From the NCBI RefSeq assembly GCF_003362725.1, contig NZ_QKTV01000005.1, positions 247,871 through 311,870 of the forward strand: a stretch of 64,000 nucleotides of DNA. Reading direction: 5' to 3'. This DNA comes from Winogradskyella aurantiaca (GTDB taxonomy: Bacteria > Bacteroidota > Bacteroidia > Flavobacteriales > Flavobacteriaceae). This document shows positions 36,291 through 43,192 of this stretch, in pieces. Within the stretch, counting starts at the first letter, position 1. Every line of letters begins with the position of its first letter. The notes below the pieces were generated by a model. That model saw nothing but the letters and a program-made list of their open reading frames with translations. It was not told the origin of the DNA and made no database searches. The translations under genes were made by a program, and so were the position numbers.

Positions 36291-36594
36291 AATTGTAGAT
36301 TTAAATTAAATTCATTGATTTGGTTATACCCCTAAAAGGTCGATCAGTTTGATTAAAATAAACCCCAAAACTAGTTTCGGGGTTTAACCTCAATTTCCTC
36401 CGAAATCCTACCCACAATTCATACTTTAAAGTACCAACCTCAATACTTTATGATCGTGGGATTGAATTCTCATCGTCCAATGTAAATTAATTCAAAGTTC
36501 AAAGCTTCACGTCTACGCGTGTTTTTTGGTAAATCATGTGTGATTGTGAAATTTGGGTTAAAGTAAAACTATGTTTAAAATTATTTTTTTTCAG
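36291..36594. other. Intergenic region with hairpin and palindrome
   Basis: 304 bases. At 36360-36385 there is a near-perfect palindrome (AAACCCC...CTAG...GGGGTTT, one mismatch) followed on the minus strand by a T-rich tract, a likely terminator for the TPR regulator gene. At 36506-36523 is a CACG-CGTG palindrome related to the one at 38419-38436. No gene was seen. Confidence 0.5.
36506..36523. promoter_or_regulatory. CACG palindrome, copy near the small lipoprotein gene
   Basis: TTCACGTCTACGCGTGTT. Its reverse complement matches the element at 38419-38436 in 15 of 18 bases. It is 216 bases before the lipoprotein start on the minus strand. Confidence 0.4.
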
Positions 36595-38196
36595 CTAACT
36601 ATTGGATAGTTTCACTACCTCCAATAACAAGGAAATTTTTTTGTATTTAGATTCTTTAATATTAAAATATTCGTACATTCTTCGAAGCGAGGAACCGACA
36701 CCATCTATACTAAGAAAAACTTTGTTGGCAATATCTTTATTAGCTATCACTGGATCTTCAAGTAAAATATTAAGCACTTTGCGGTCAGTTTGATTCAGTT
36801 TTTTATCAATGCGTTCTTCTATTTTTTCAATGTCTAATTGAAACTTCTTCGCATTAACAATTAATTCTGTCTCTGCTCTATTTTTTAGTTCTTCTATTTT
36901 ATTCAACAAGGAATCCCTTATGGCTTTATCTTTTTTAATTTTGGACCTAAAGTAGAATTGTGTGAGAAAAATTAATAGCACAGCAGCTATTATTAAAACA
37001 TATATTTTTCTACGCTGTGAAGACTGAATTGCTGCTTTTTCTACTTCACTTTTTAGTTTATTTTCCGAAAGTCGCGTCTCATAATCCTGTTTTACTAATT
37101 CTTGAATTATTGCCATGCGATCAATCTCTAAATTAACACTGTCTTTATAAGCAATAGATAATTCCAATACTTCTGCGGTTAATTGGGGGTTGTCTCGAGA
37201 CTTGTAACAATTGTAAAGTAAAGTGTATAATCGCTGCTTAATATGATTATTGGTGTCTTCTGGTAGCTGGCTCAATATATTCTGACCTTCTTTGCAAGCC
37301 GAAGTTTTATCGGTCTTTAAAGTAATTTCAGTAAGCATAATTTTAGCATCGAGTATATCCATTTCCCATTCAAATTCTTTGCAAATGGCTAGACTTTTTT
37401 TAGCGTAATCATTTGCTTTCAATAATTGATTTAAAGCCATGTGTACTCGTGCTAAGTGTTTATAGCATTTTTGTAGACCAAACTTTGATTCGGATAGTTC
37501 AAAATCACCTAGCGCTTTTGTTAAATAAATAAGGGCATCTTCATAAAACTTTTTCTCTAAATACGTCTCACCAATATATAGGTGATTCCATGAATAAAGT
37601 TCTTGTGTTGTTAAATTGTACTTATTGTATGCATCTTCATATTGTTGAAAATAATCTAAAGCTATATCGTAATTACCTATTCTTAAGTTGACAACACCAA
37701 TATTTTGCAATAACCATGTTGCCTGGCTATTCATTTCTAGCTCCTTAAAAATGGCTAATGCATCATAATAATTTCTAACACCCTCTAGATGTTTGCCTAG
37801 ATTTAAATAAATTACAGCTCTGTTTGCCTTTGTATGCGCCTCTTTATCGCGCATTTTAAGCTCTTTTGCGATTTTCAGTGCCTCATTGTGTAGGCTTATT
37901 GATTTTTCAAGATCAATCAGTTCTGGAGAAAAATATGCTTCTCTTAAAAACCCATAATATAGCTCTTCCTTATTATTTTTCTCTTTAGCTAGTTTTTGGT
38001 GATAGTAAACGGCTTTTAAGGTGGATTGAGGACTTTTGAAACGATATTCATCAAACTCGTAGTGTAAAGCTTGGAATCTTATAGAATCAGGCAGTCTTGC
38101 ATCGGTGTAAATTTGCCTCAGAGAATCAAGTTGTGGATAGGTATTCTGTACAGCAATAAACAAAAGAAAAATTAATGCATGCTTTATTGTCTTCAT
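36595..38196 (-). CDS. TPR-repeat membrane regulator with C-terminal HTH
   Basis: A 533-residue protein with a signal-like N-terminus (MKTIKHALIFLLFIAVQNTY), several tetratricopeptide repeats (about residues 70-360, e.g. ALAIFKELEMNSQATWLLQN, ALIYLTKALGDFELSES), one membrane helix (about 396-415, VLIIAAVLLIFLTQFYF), a coiled coil and a C-terminal winged/LuxR-like HTH (about 465-530: LNQTDRKVLNILLEDPVIAN, KDIANKVFLSIDGVGSSLRRM). The layout is a Bacteroidota one-component regulator with a periplasmic TPR sensor. Related palindromes lie about 220 bases upstream of this gene and of the small lipoprotein gene. Confidence 0.85.
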   Translation of the reverse strand: MKTIKHALIFLLFIAVQNTYPQLDSLRQIYTDARLPDSIRFQALHYEFDEYRFKSPQSTLKAVYYHQKLAKEKNNKEELYYGFLREAYFSPELIDLEKSISLHNEALKIAKELKMRDKEAHTKANRAVIYLNLGKHLEGVRNYYDALAIFKELEMNSQATWLLQNIGVVNLRIGNYDIALDYFQQYEDAYNKYNLTTQELYSWNHLYIGETYLEKKFYEDALIYLTKALGDFELSESKFGLQKCYKHLARVHMALNQLLKANDYAKKSLAICKEFEWEMDILDAKIMLTEITLKTDKTSACKEGQNILSQLPEDTNNHIKQRLYTLLYNCYKSRDNPQLTAEVLELSIAYKDSVNLEIDRMAIIQELVKQDYETRLSENKLKSEVEKAAIQSSQRRKIYVLIIAAVLLIFLTQFYFRSKIKKDKAIRDSLLNKIEELKNRAETELIVNAKKFQLDIEKIEERIDKKLNQTDRKVLNILLEDPVIANKDIANKVFLSIDGVGSSLRRMYEYFNIKESKYKKISLLLEVVKLSNS

Positions 38197-38418
38197 GTTA
38201 TATATCTTAATTCACCAAGTAGTTTTATGTAAAAAATTATAAATATCTTCAATGAAACCTAACAAGACTGTGTATTATTTTGAGAGTATACTTTGCCTTT
38301 TTTGAATAACCAGCGCAGCAATTATTTTGTGCCAAACTACATTATGTCAATAATTTAAGTAATTAAAAGATTTTAGCTTGAAATCAATAATAAGAAATAA
38401 AATATTTTAACTAAATAT

Positions 38419-38436
38419 TCACGCCTAGACGTGAAT
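38419..38436. promoter_or_regulatory. CACG palindrome upstream of the TPR regulator gene
   Basis: TTCACG (38419-38424) and CGTGAA (38431-38436) are perfectly complementary around CCTAGA. It lies 223 bases before the regulator start. A related copy is at 36506-36523 and a half-site at 35763-35770. Confidence 0.5.
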
Positions 38437-38648
38437 TTATAAAGTTGTTTTATTCGAAAATTTAAGGCTTAAGAGTTTCGTGTTTATAGTGGTTTTTGAT
38501 CCATTTTCAATTTGTCTAGGCATTTTTTATTCAATTAGGCACTTAGGTCTCTTATGTCAGTCAGTTACGGATTAATATACTTTAATTTTAGGCTTATCGC
38601 AGGTGTTAACAATTCCGAGTGGATTAAGTAAATAATTAAAACTACTAT

Positions 38649-38700
38649 GAATTCTTGCTAATCATTGTTATAACTACTAGACAAAGAGCCTAATTCCCTA
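38649..38700. repeat. 52-bp imperfect direct repeat, right copy
   Basis: Matches the copy at 31841-31892 in about 40 of 52 positions, with 21 of 22 in the core (38679-38700, AGACAAAGAGCCTAATTCCC). This copy is not within an intact reading frame. Confidence 0.6.
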
Positions 38701-38764
38701 ATTATCTATTAAGCAAAACTTAATATTTTATATATTAGGCCTTCGAAACTGGCCATTAGAAGAC

Positions 38765-39016
38765 ATGAAAACAGATATTTCGGTTGTTACCGGATTTCTA
38801 AATTCTATTGAAACCTACCAAAGTATTTTCAAGATTGAACTCTTGCAATCTGAAAGCAATGGCGTATACAAAGCATTTAAGGTTATTTATTTAGACAAGG
38901 ATCACAAGAAGGTGAAATTGAGAATTGAACTGGACTTTGTTCATGAAAAATTATCTGCAGGCTTTTGGAAAGACCCCTCACTTAAAACCAAAAAATTTAG
39001 TCATTTCCTGGGCTAA
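38765..39016 (+). CDS. Small hypothetical protein (83 residues)
   Basis: A hydrophilic 83-residue protein (MKTDISVVTGFLNSIETYQS start, KLSAGFWKDPSLKTKKFSHF near the end) with alternating charged residues and no signal peptide, membrane segment or recognised domain. It begins 64 bases after the right copy of the 52-bp repeat and ends convergent with the aspartyl protease gene, 15 bases away. It has ordinary codon use, but its reality rests on the open frame alone. Confidence 0.55.
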   Translation: MKTDISVVTGFLNSIETYQSIFKIELLQSESNGVYKAFKVIYLDKDHKKVKLRIELDFVHEKLSAGFWKDPSLKTKKFSHFLG

Positions 39017-39031
39017 AACCGAGGTCTGAAT

Positions 39032-40237
39032 TTAGTTGTTACTCAACCATATTTTACCGTCAAATAAAAACTCATTGATCTCACCCTGCTGATTCCTTAC
39101 TTTCAACTTCATAATGGGTTTAGATCGTGGTCTTATTGTATCGGATACCAGGTCACAAAGTGTAGTTTCGTTTATGTCAAAATCGTTAATGGCCAGCACC
39201 TCATCACCAAAAGCTATCTTATCAGTAAGAGATGCATCCCAAACAAAACCAATTGACAATTTATCTTTAATATAGGTGTTGGAAAAGCCATAGTCGTAAT
39301 TAATTTCAGGACTAGACAATTCATAGGGCTGAAAATAAAATCGTTTTCCTTTGTAATCAAGCGTCATTTTTCCATACTGCAGTAATCGGGCCCCAATTCT
39401 GGAATTATCATCATTAGTTGTTTGGGTGACCACATTCTCAATTTCAAACCCGTTGACTTCCAGTATAGGTAACAACAATTTGAATTGGGTATTAACTGGA
39501 GCATCCCCAAACAGACTTATAGACGAGGCTCCTTCTGCTTTGCCAAGAAGCTCAAAAATGGTCTTCTCTTTAAATATGCTGTAGTGCTGTTTGGACAAGT
39601 CGTACAAATCATCAGCTCCAGTGTCAATTAGCAATTCTTCTCTACCGGACTCTTCCCCTTTCAGTTTAATCCAGATATAAGGGCTGCTTTGGTTTTTGGT
39701 TAATCGGATCTTTGTCGACTGTTTTTTATCAAGAATTAAATTCTTCTTGTTATTGGTGAGGATAAGGGTCTTGGTCTCAGCATCTATTTGGATAATGGAC
39801 TTTCTGAGCATATTACTACCTATAAACCCATCAATATCAAAACAACGGAATATAGCACTGTCGTTAAGATCATAAACCAAAGTGGCTGTGTTCTCAAAGC
39901 TGACATCACCAAACTGCAAAGACTTTACTGCCACCACCTTGAGTCTACTGCGTTTCCCAGTAGCATCAGAAGTAGGTAAGGAACCTATTTCCTTGGGATT
40001 TAGTATGCTATCCAATTCTTTTGAAATAATATTGGGAGCACCTGTATCCAATAAAAACCTGTAGGTCTGCCCTTCAATACTTACCGGCACTATCAGTTTA
40101 TCTCCCATCATCTCAAATCGAATGATGGTCAGATAATTCCGCTCTGCAACAGATCCATAATTGAGGGATCTTAATTGCGCTTGACCAACTACTACTGAAA
40201 GGAAAAATATCAGGTAAATAAAAGATTTGAGTTTCAT
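39032..40237 (-). CDS. Secreted retropepsin-like aspartyl protease with PDZ domain
   Basis: A 401-residue protein with a signal peptide ending at VVGQA. It has two retropepsin-like lobes, each with a catalytic motif: LLDTGAP (Asp64) and LLIDTGAD (Asp205). Most bacterial relatives have one lobe and work as dimers, so this protein may act as a monomer in the manner of pepsin. The C-terminal part (about 315-395) is PDZ-like, with GFVWDASLTDKIAFGDEVLAINDFD. It probably acts in the periplasm. The substrate is unknown. Confidence 0.85.
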   Translation of the reverse strand: MKLKSFIYLIFFLSVVVGQAQLRSLNYGSVAERNYLTIIRFEMMGDKLIVPVSIEGQTYRFLLDTGAPNIISKELDSILNPKEIGSLPTSDATGKRSRLKVVAVKSLQFGDVSFENTATLVYDLNDSAIFRCFDIDGFIGSNMLRKSIIQIDAETKTLILTNNKKNLILDKKQSTKIRLTKNQSSPYIWIKLKGEESGREELLIDTGADDLYDLSKQHYSIFKEKTIFELLGKAEGASSISLFGDAPVNTQFKLLLPILEVNGFEIENVVTQTTNDDNSRIGARLLQYGKMTLDYKGKRFYFQPYELSSPEINYDYGFSNTYIKDKLSIGFVWDASLTDKIAFGDEVLAINDFDINETTLCDLVSDTIRPRSKPIMKLKVRNQQGEINEFLFDGKIWLSNN

Positions 40238-40328
40238 TTGAGGTTATTTAAATGAAACTCTAAGTTAAGGATTATTAGGCAGACCCATTAGTAATGTAAT
40301 ACTCAGCTATCAGTAAAATCGCAATAGG

Positions 40329-40428
40329 GTTGCTACGCATCCTTAGCGCTCCTTATCTCGATAACTATCTGGATTTAATCACACCACAACGGCACAGGAT
40401 TGCTACGCATCCTTTTTGCTCCGTTGTG
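40329..40428. repeat. Two copies of a GCTACGCATCC element, 70 bp apart
   Basis: Both copies contain TTGCTACGCATCCTT followed by (A/T)(G/T)(C/T)(G)CTCC: 40329-40352 and 40399-40422. The second is framed by CACAACGG (40385-40392) and CCGTTGTG (40421-40428), which would form a stem. Their position downstream of tRNA-Arg suggests a REP-like element or processing/termination structure. Confidence 0.55.
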
Positions 40429-40450
40429 AAAATCAAAAAGCCCTAAAAAC

Positions 40451-40487
40451 AAAAAAGCAAGCTGTTTGTTTTTAGCTTGCTTTTTGA
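40451..40487 (-). terminator. Terminator of tRNA-Arg
   Basis: AAAAAGCAAGCT (40452-40463) and AGCTTGCTTTTT (40474-40485) are perfectly complementary around a 10-base loop, with a T tract on either strand. It lies 9 bases beyond the tRNA 3' end. Confidence 0.85.
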
Positions 40488-40495
40488 TTTATTCG

Positions 40496-40569
40496 TGACC
40501 TCGACAGGATTCAAACCTGTAACCTTCTGAGCCGTAATCAGATGCGCTATTCAGTTGCGCCACGAGGCC
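40496..40569 (-). tRNA. tRNA-Arg (anticodon ACG)
   Basis: The minus strand folds as a cloverleaf: acceptor GGCCTCG / CGAGGTC (one G-U pair), anticodon stem TCTGA / TCAGA with loop TTACGGC (anticodon ACG, read as ICG after deamination), T arm with GGTTTGAATCC, discriminator A, and CCA not encoded. The D arm fits with GCGCAACTGAATAGCGC. It reads CGU, CGC and CGA codons. Confidence 0.93.
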
Positions 40570-40585
40570 TTTTTAAAAGTGGGTG

Positions 40586-40617
40586 CAAATATAGAACTTT
40601 TATTAAATCCTATCCAA
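40586..40617 (-). promoter_or_regulatory. Promoter of tRNA-Arg
   Basis: On the minus strand, TTG (complement of 40615-40617), 21 bases, then TATATTTG (40586-40593) followed by CA, matching TTG-N19-21-TAnnTTTG. It is 17 bases from the tRNA 5' end. Confidence 0.75.
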
Positions 40618-40658
40618 ATAAATTAATCCTAAAAAATGGGATTTCGTTATTTTTACAT

Positions 40659-41297
40659 ATGGTTTCAAAAACAGACTTAGCGTCATTTAGTTACATACTG
40701 GATGAGGAGATCATCGATAAGATGAGTGCGGTAGCTTCCATCAAATCATTTAGTAAAAACGATATCATTATAGATGTTGGGCAGGAGCTCCAATCCGTAC
40801 CCCTACTCTTATCAGGTAACATCAAGGTGATGCGAGAAGACAATGATGGTAATGATCTCCTATTATATGTTTTAGAATCAGGTGATACTTGTGCCATGTC
40901 ACTGACTTGTTGTATGGCCAAATCCGTTAGTAAAATACGAGCTATCGCTGATAGTGATACTAATGTGGTTATGATTCCAGTATCGGCTATGACCGATTGG
41001 TTTAATTCCAATGAAAGTTGGCGCATGTTTATTCTTCAAAGCTATCAGGTTCGATTTAATGAGATGCTAGAAACCATAGATACTCTGGCCTTCCTTAAAA
41101 TGGATGAACGTCTGTACAAATACTTAACAGATCAGGTTAAGCTAACAGCTTCAGCAATTTTAAATCTAACACATCAGAGTATTGCTGAAGATCTTAACAC
41201 GTCTAGAGTTGTTGTTTCCAGGTTATTAAAACAACTTGAGAACGAAGGGGAAATAACACTTGGCAGAAACAAAATCACAATCCTAGAATATCTGTAA
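40659..41297 (+). CDS. Crp/Fnr-family regulator of the sulfur operon
   Basis: A 212-residue regulator with a cyclic-nucleotide-like sensor domain (about 10-130) and a winged HTH (about 165-205, LNLTHQSIAEDLNTSRVVVS; recognition helix TSRVVVSRLLKQLE). Cys78, Cys84 and Cys85 (DTCAMSLTCC) could be a persulfide or redox sensor, but this is inference. In E. coli CRP terms, the recognition residues Arg180 and Arg185 are kept but Glu181 is Val. The start is the Met at 40659; an upstream in-frame ATG at 40542 lies inside tRNA-Arg. It is upstream of the YeeE, TauE and dioxygenase genes, and two matching palindromes precede them. Confidence 0.9.
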   Translation: MVSKTDLASFSYILDEEIIDKMSAVASIKSFSKNDIIIDVGQELQSVPLLLSGNIKVMREDNDGNDLLLYVLESGDTCAMSLTCCMAKSVSKIRAIADSDTNVVMIPVSAMTDWFNSNESWRMFILQSYQVRFNEMLETIDTLAFLKMDERLYKYLTDQVKLTASAILNLTHQSIAEDLNTSRVVVSRLLKQLENEGEITLGRNKITILEYL

Positions 41298-41308
41298 CTA
41301 TTGTTACT
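41293..41308. promoter_or_regulatory. TGTnAC palindrome upstream of the YeeE gene
   Basis: TGTAAC-TATT-GTTACT, with exact GTAAC/GTTAC arms. It has the same layout as the site at 43127-43142. Its centre (41300.5) is 28.5 bp before the first base of the -7 box at 41329. It overlaps the stop codon of the regulator gene. Confidence 0.75.
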
Positions 41309-41328
41309 TTTGTTCACGAATTCAACTT

Positions 41329-41336
41329 TATTTTTG
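41329..41336 (+). promoter_or_regulatory. -7 box of the YeeE gene
   Basis: TATTTTTG, then CA, matches TAnnTTTG, 15 bases before the ATG at 41351. With the upstream palindrome it gives a probable activator site near -42. Confidence 0.7.
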
Positions 41337-41350
41337 CAAAAAAATTAGCT

Positions 41351-41908
41351 ATGGATGTTATCCTGCAACCCTGGCCCTGGTATGTAACCGGCCCCTGTAT
41401 AGCACTTGTCATGTTTCTACTCTTGTATTTTGGGAGAACTTTTGGAATGTCTTCCAATCTAAGAACCCTTTGTGCTATTGGAGGAGCTGGAAAAAAAGTG
41501 CCTTTTTTTAATTTCGATTGGCAATCTCAAAAATGGAATCTTGTTGTTGTTCTGGGTGCTATGCTTGGCGGATATTTAGCACATTTTCATCTCTCTGTTC
41601 CTACGGACATTGCTTTAAGTGAAGCAACTGTGTCCGATTTAAATGCACTCGGATTTGAAAACACAGGCAAGAGCTTACTACCAGCGGAATTATTTTCCTG
41701 GGAGGCTGTTTTTTCATTAAAGGGGATTTTAATACTAATTGTTGCTGGATTTTTAGTTGGTTTTGGAACCCGTTATGGTGGTGGTTGTACCTCGGGACAC
41801 GCCATAACTGGATTAAGTAGTTTACAGTTGCCATCTTTGATTGCCGTTATTGGCTTTTTTATTGGTGGACTTATTATGATTCATCTTATTTACCCAATTC
41901 TTTTTTAA
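41351..41908 (+). CDS. YeeE/YedE-type sulfur transporter, first half
   Basis: A 185-residue inner-membrane protein with about four or five membrane segments and [18 protein letters not shown] (Cys146), the conserved Cys motif of YeeE/YedE (TsuA) proteins that carry thiosulfate or related sulfur species. A second Cys motif (LCAIGGAG, Cys41) is near the start. The larger fused YeeE proteins have two such halves in one chain; here the other half is the next gene, 2 bases on. Confidence 0.9.
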   Translation: MDVILQPWPWYVTGPCIALVMFLLLYFGRTFGMSSNLRTLCAIGGAGKKVPFFNFDWQSQKWNLVVVLGAMLGGYLAHFHLSVPTDIALSEATVSDLNALGFENTGKSLLPAELFSWEAVFSLKGILILIVAGFLVGFGTRYGGGCTSGHAITGLSSLQLPSLIAVIGFFIGGLIMIHLIYPILF

Positions 41909-41910
41909 TT

Positions 41911-42327
41911 ATGGGAAAGTATATTAAGTTTTTTATAGTTGGTATTTTCTTTGGAATCGTATTGGTAAAGTCCGAGGCGGTGTCCTGGTACCGAATCTTT
42001 GAAATGTTTAAATTTCAAAGCTTCCATATGTATGGCATTATTGGTACAGCCGTAGCCACTGGTGTTGTGATTTTATTACTTACAAAGCAACTCCACATCA
42101 AAAATATTTATGGTAACCAAATACGTGTTCCGCTTAAGGATCGTGGTTATGTACGCTATCTTCTTGGTGGTTCTATTTTTGGATTGGGATGGGCCCTTGC
42201 TGGTGCCTGCCCTGGACCTATGTATATCCTGGTCGGAACTGGGGTTTTTTCAATGCTCATTGTTATTGCAGCCGCTATTTTGGGAACCTACACCTACGGG
42301 GTTTTAAAAGATAAATTACCACATTAA
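41911..42327 (+). CDS. YeeE/YedE-type sulfur transporter, second half (DUF6691-like)
   Basis: A 138-residue membrane protein with four likely membrane segments and FGLGWALAGACPGPMYILVG, including the conserved Cys100 of the family. It pairs with the upstream half to form one transporter unit. Its stop overlaps the start of the TauE gene (TAATG). Confidence 0.88.
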   Translation: MGKYIKFFIVGIFFGIVLVKSEAVSWYRIFEMFKFQSFHMYGIIGTAVATGVVILLLTKQLHIKNIYGNQIRVPLKDRGYVRYLLGGSIFGLGWALAGACPGPMYILVGTGVFSMLIVIAAAILGTYTYGVLKDKLPH

Positions 42328-43121
42328 TGGAAGTCATCGGGTATATAGGAGCATTATTGGTAGGGCTGGTACTTGGCCTTATTGGCGGTGGTGGTTCTAT
42401 TTTAACCGTGCCCATCTTGGTTTACCTGATTGGTTTAAGTCCTATTGTGGCTACCTCGTATTCCCTATTTGTTGTGGGTAGTACAGCAACCGTTGGTACC
42501 TTACGTAATATTAAAACCGGATCTATAGATTTTAGAACGGCCATGGTATTCGCCATACCTTCAATTTTGGCAGTCTTTGGTGTGAGAGCTATCGTCATAC
42601 CCAATCTTCCTGAGGTTCTTTTTACAATAGGAACTTTTGAGTTTACAACCGCACTTTTTATTATGATGCTTTTTGCTGTGGTGGTTTTTTTAGCAGGATG
42701 GTCCATGATCAAGTCTAAGGTGGTTGAAAAAGATTCTCCTGAGAAAAAATTTGGACTAAGTCACTATTTTGCCATTGGCACTCAGGCTATTGGAATTGGA
42801 GTTTTGGCCGGTCTTGTAGGTGCTGGTGGTGGCTTCCTCATAGTTCCGGCCTTAGTGCTTTTGGTAAAAATGCCTATTAAGAATGCCGTGAGTACGTCTC
42901 TCTTTATCATTGCTATCCAATCACTCTTTGGATTTAGTGGTGATCTTAAAAACATTGAGATCGACTGGCCCTTCTTATTAACCTTTACAGGAATTTCTAT
43001 TATTGGTATTTTTATTGGTCTTGCCATAGCCAAACGAACCAGTCCTAAATTCCTAAAAAAAGCATTCGGTTATTTTACATTATTAATGGCCATCGTTATT
43101 ATATATAAAGAGTTGACTTAG
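42327..43121 (+). CDS. TauE/SafE sulfite exporter-family protein
   Basis: A 264-residue membrane protein with about eight helices and the paired family motifs LGLIGGGGSILTVPILVYL near the N-terminus and VLAGLVGAGGGFLIVPALVLL near residue 160. Such proteins export sulfite or other organosulfonates. It overlaps the YeeE half by 1-4 bases and precedes the dioxygenase gene, which would make sulfite. Confidence 0.9.
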   Translation: MEVIGYIGALLVGLVLGLIGGGGSILTVPILVYLIGLSPIVATSYSLFVVGSTATVGTLRNIKTGSIDFRTAMVFAIPSILAVFGVRAIVIPNLPEVLFTIGTFEFTTALFIMMLFAVVVFLAGWSMIKSKVVEKDSPEKKFGLSHYFAIGTQAIGIGVLAGLVGAGGGFLIVPALVLLVKMPIKNAVSTSLFIIAIQSLFGFSGDLKNIEIDWPFLLTFTGISIIGIFIGLAIAKRTSPKFLKKAFGYFTLLMAIVIIYKELT

Positions 43122-43126
43122 GACTG

Positions 43127-43142
43127 TGTGACAAAAGTCACA
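43127..43142. promoter_or_regulatory. TGTGAC palindrome upstream of the persulfide dioxygenase gene
   Basis: TGTGAC-AAAA-GTCACA is a perfect palindrome and a perfect match to the CRP consensus TGTGA-N6-TCACA. Its centre (43134.5) is 28.5 bp before the first base of the -7 box at 43163, the same distance as at the YeeE promoter. Confidence 0.85.
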
Positions 43143-43162
43143 TATTGGAAACTTCAGTTTTG

Positions 43163-43170
43163 TAATTTTG
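43163..43170 (+). promoter_or_regulatory. -7 box of the persulfide dioxygenase gene
   Basis: TAATTTTG matches TAnnTTTG, 22 bases before the ATG at 43193. It gives this gene its own promoter within the operon. Confidence 0.65.
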
Positions 43171-43192
43171 TAGAGTCTTAATTTTAAACGTT

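Larger units (their letters stand above)
38197..38764. other. 568-base intergenic region with palindrome and repeat
   Basis: No intact gene was seen. It contains the palindrome at 38419-38436, the right copy of the 52-bp repeat (38649-38700), and on the minus strand a short protein-like remnant ending in NTCDKPKIKVY with TAA at 38572-38574. The remnant has no start codon in frame within the region. Confidence 0.4.

Noticed and set aside
40542..40658. Longer N-terminus for the Crp/Fnr gene
   Set aside because: It would start within tRNA-Arg and add a sequence unlike the family; the Met at 40659 is used.
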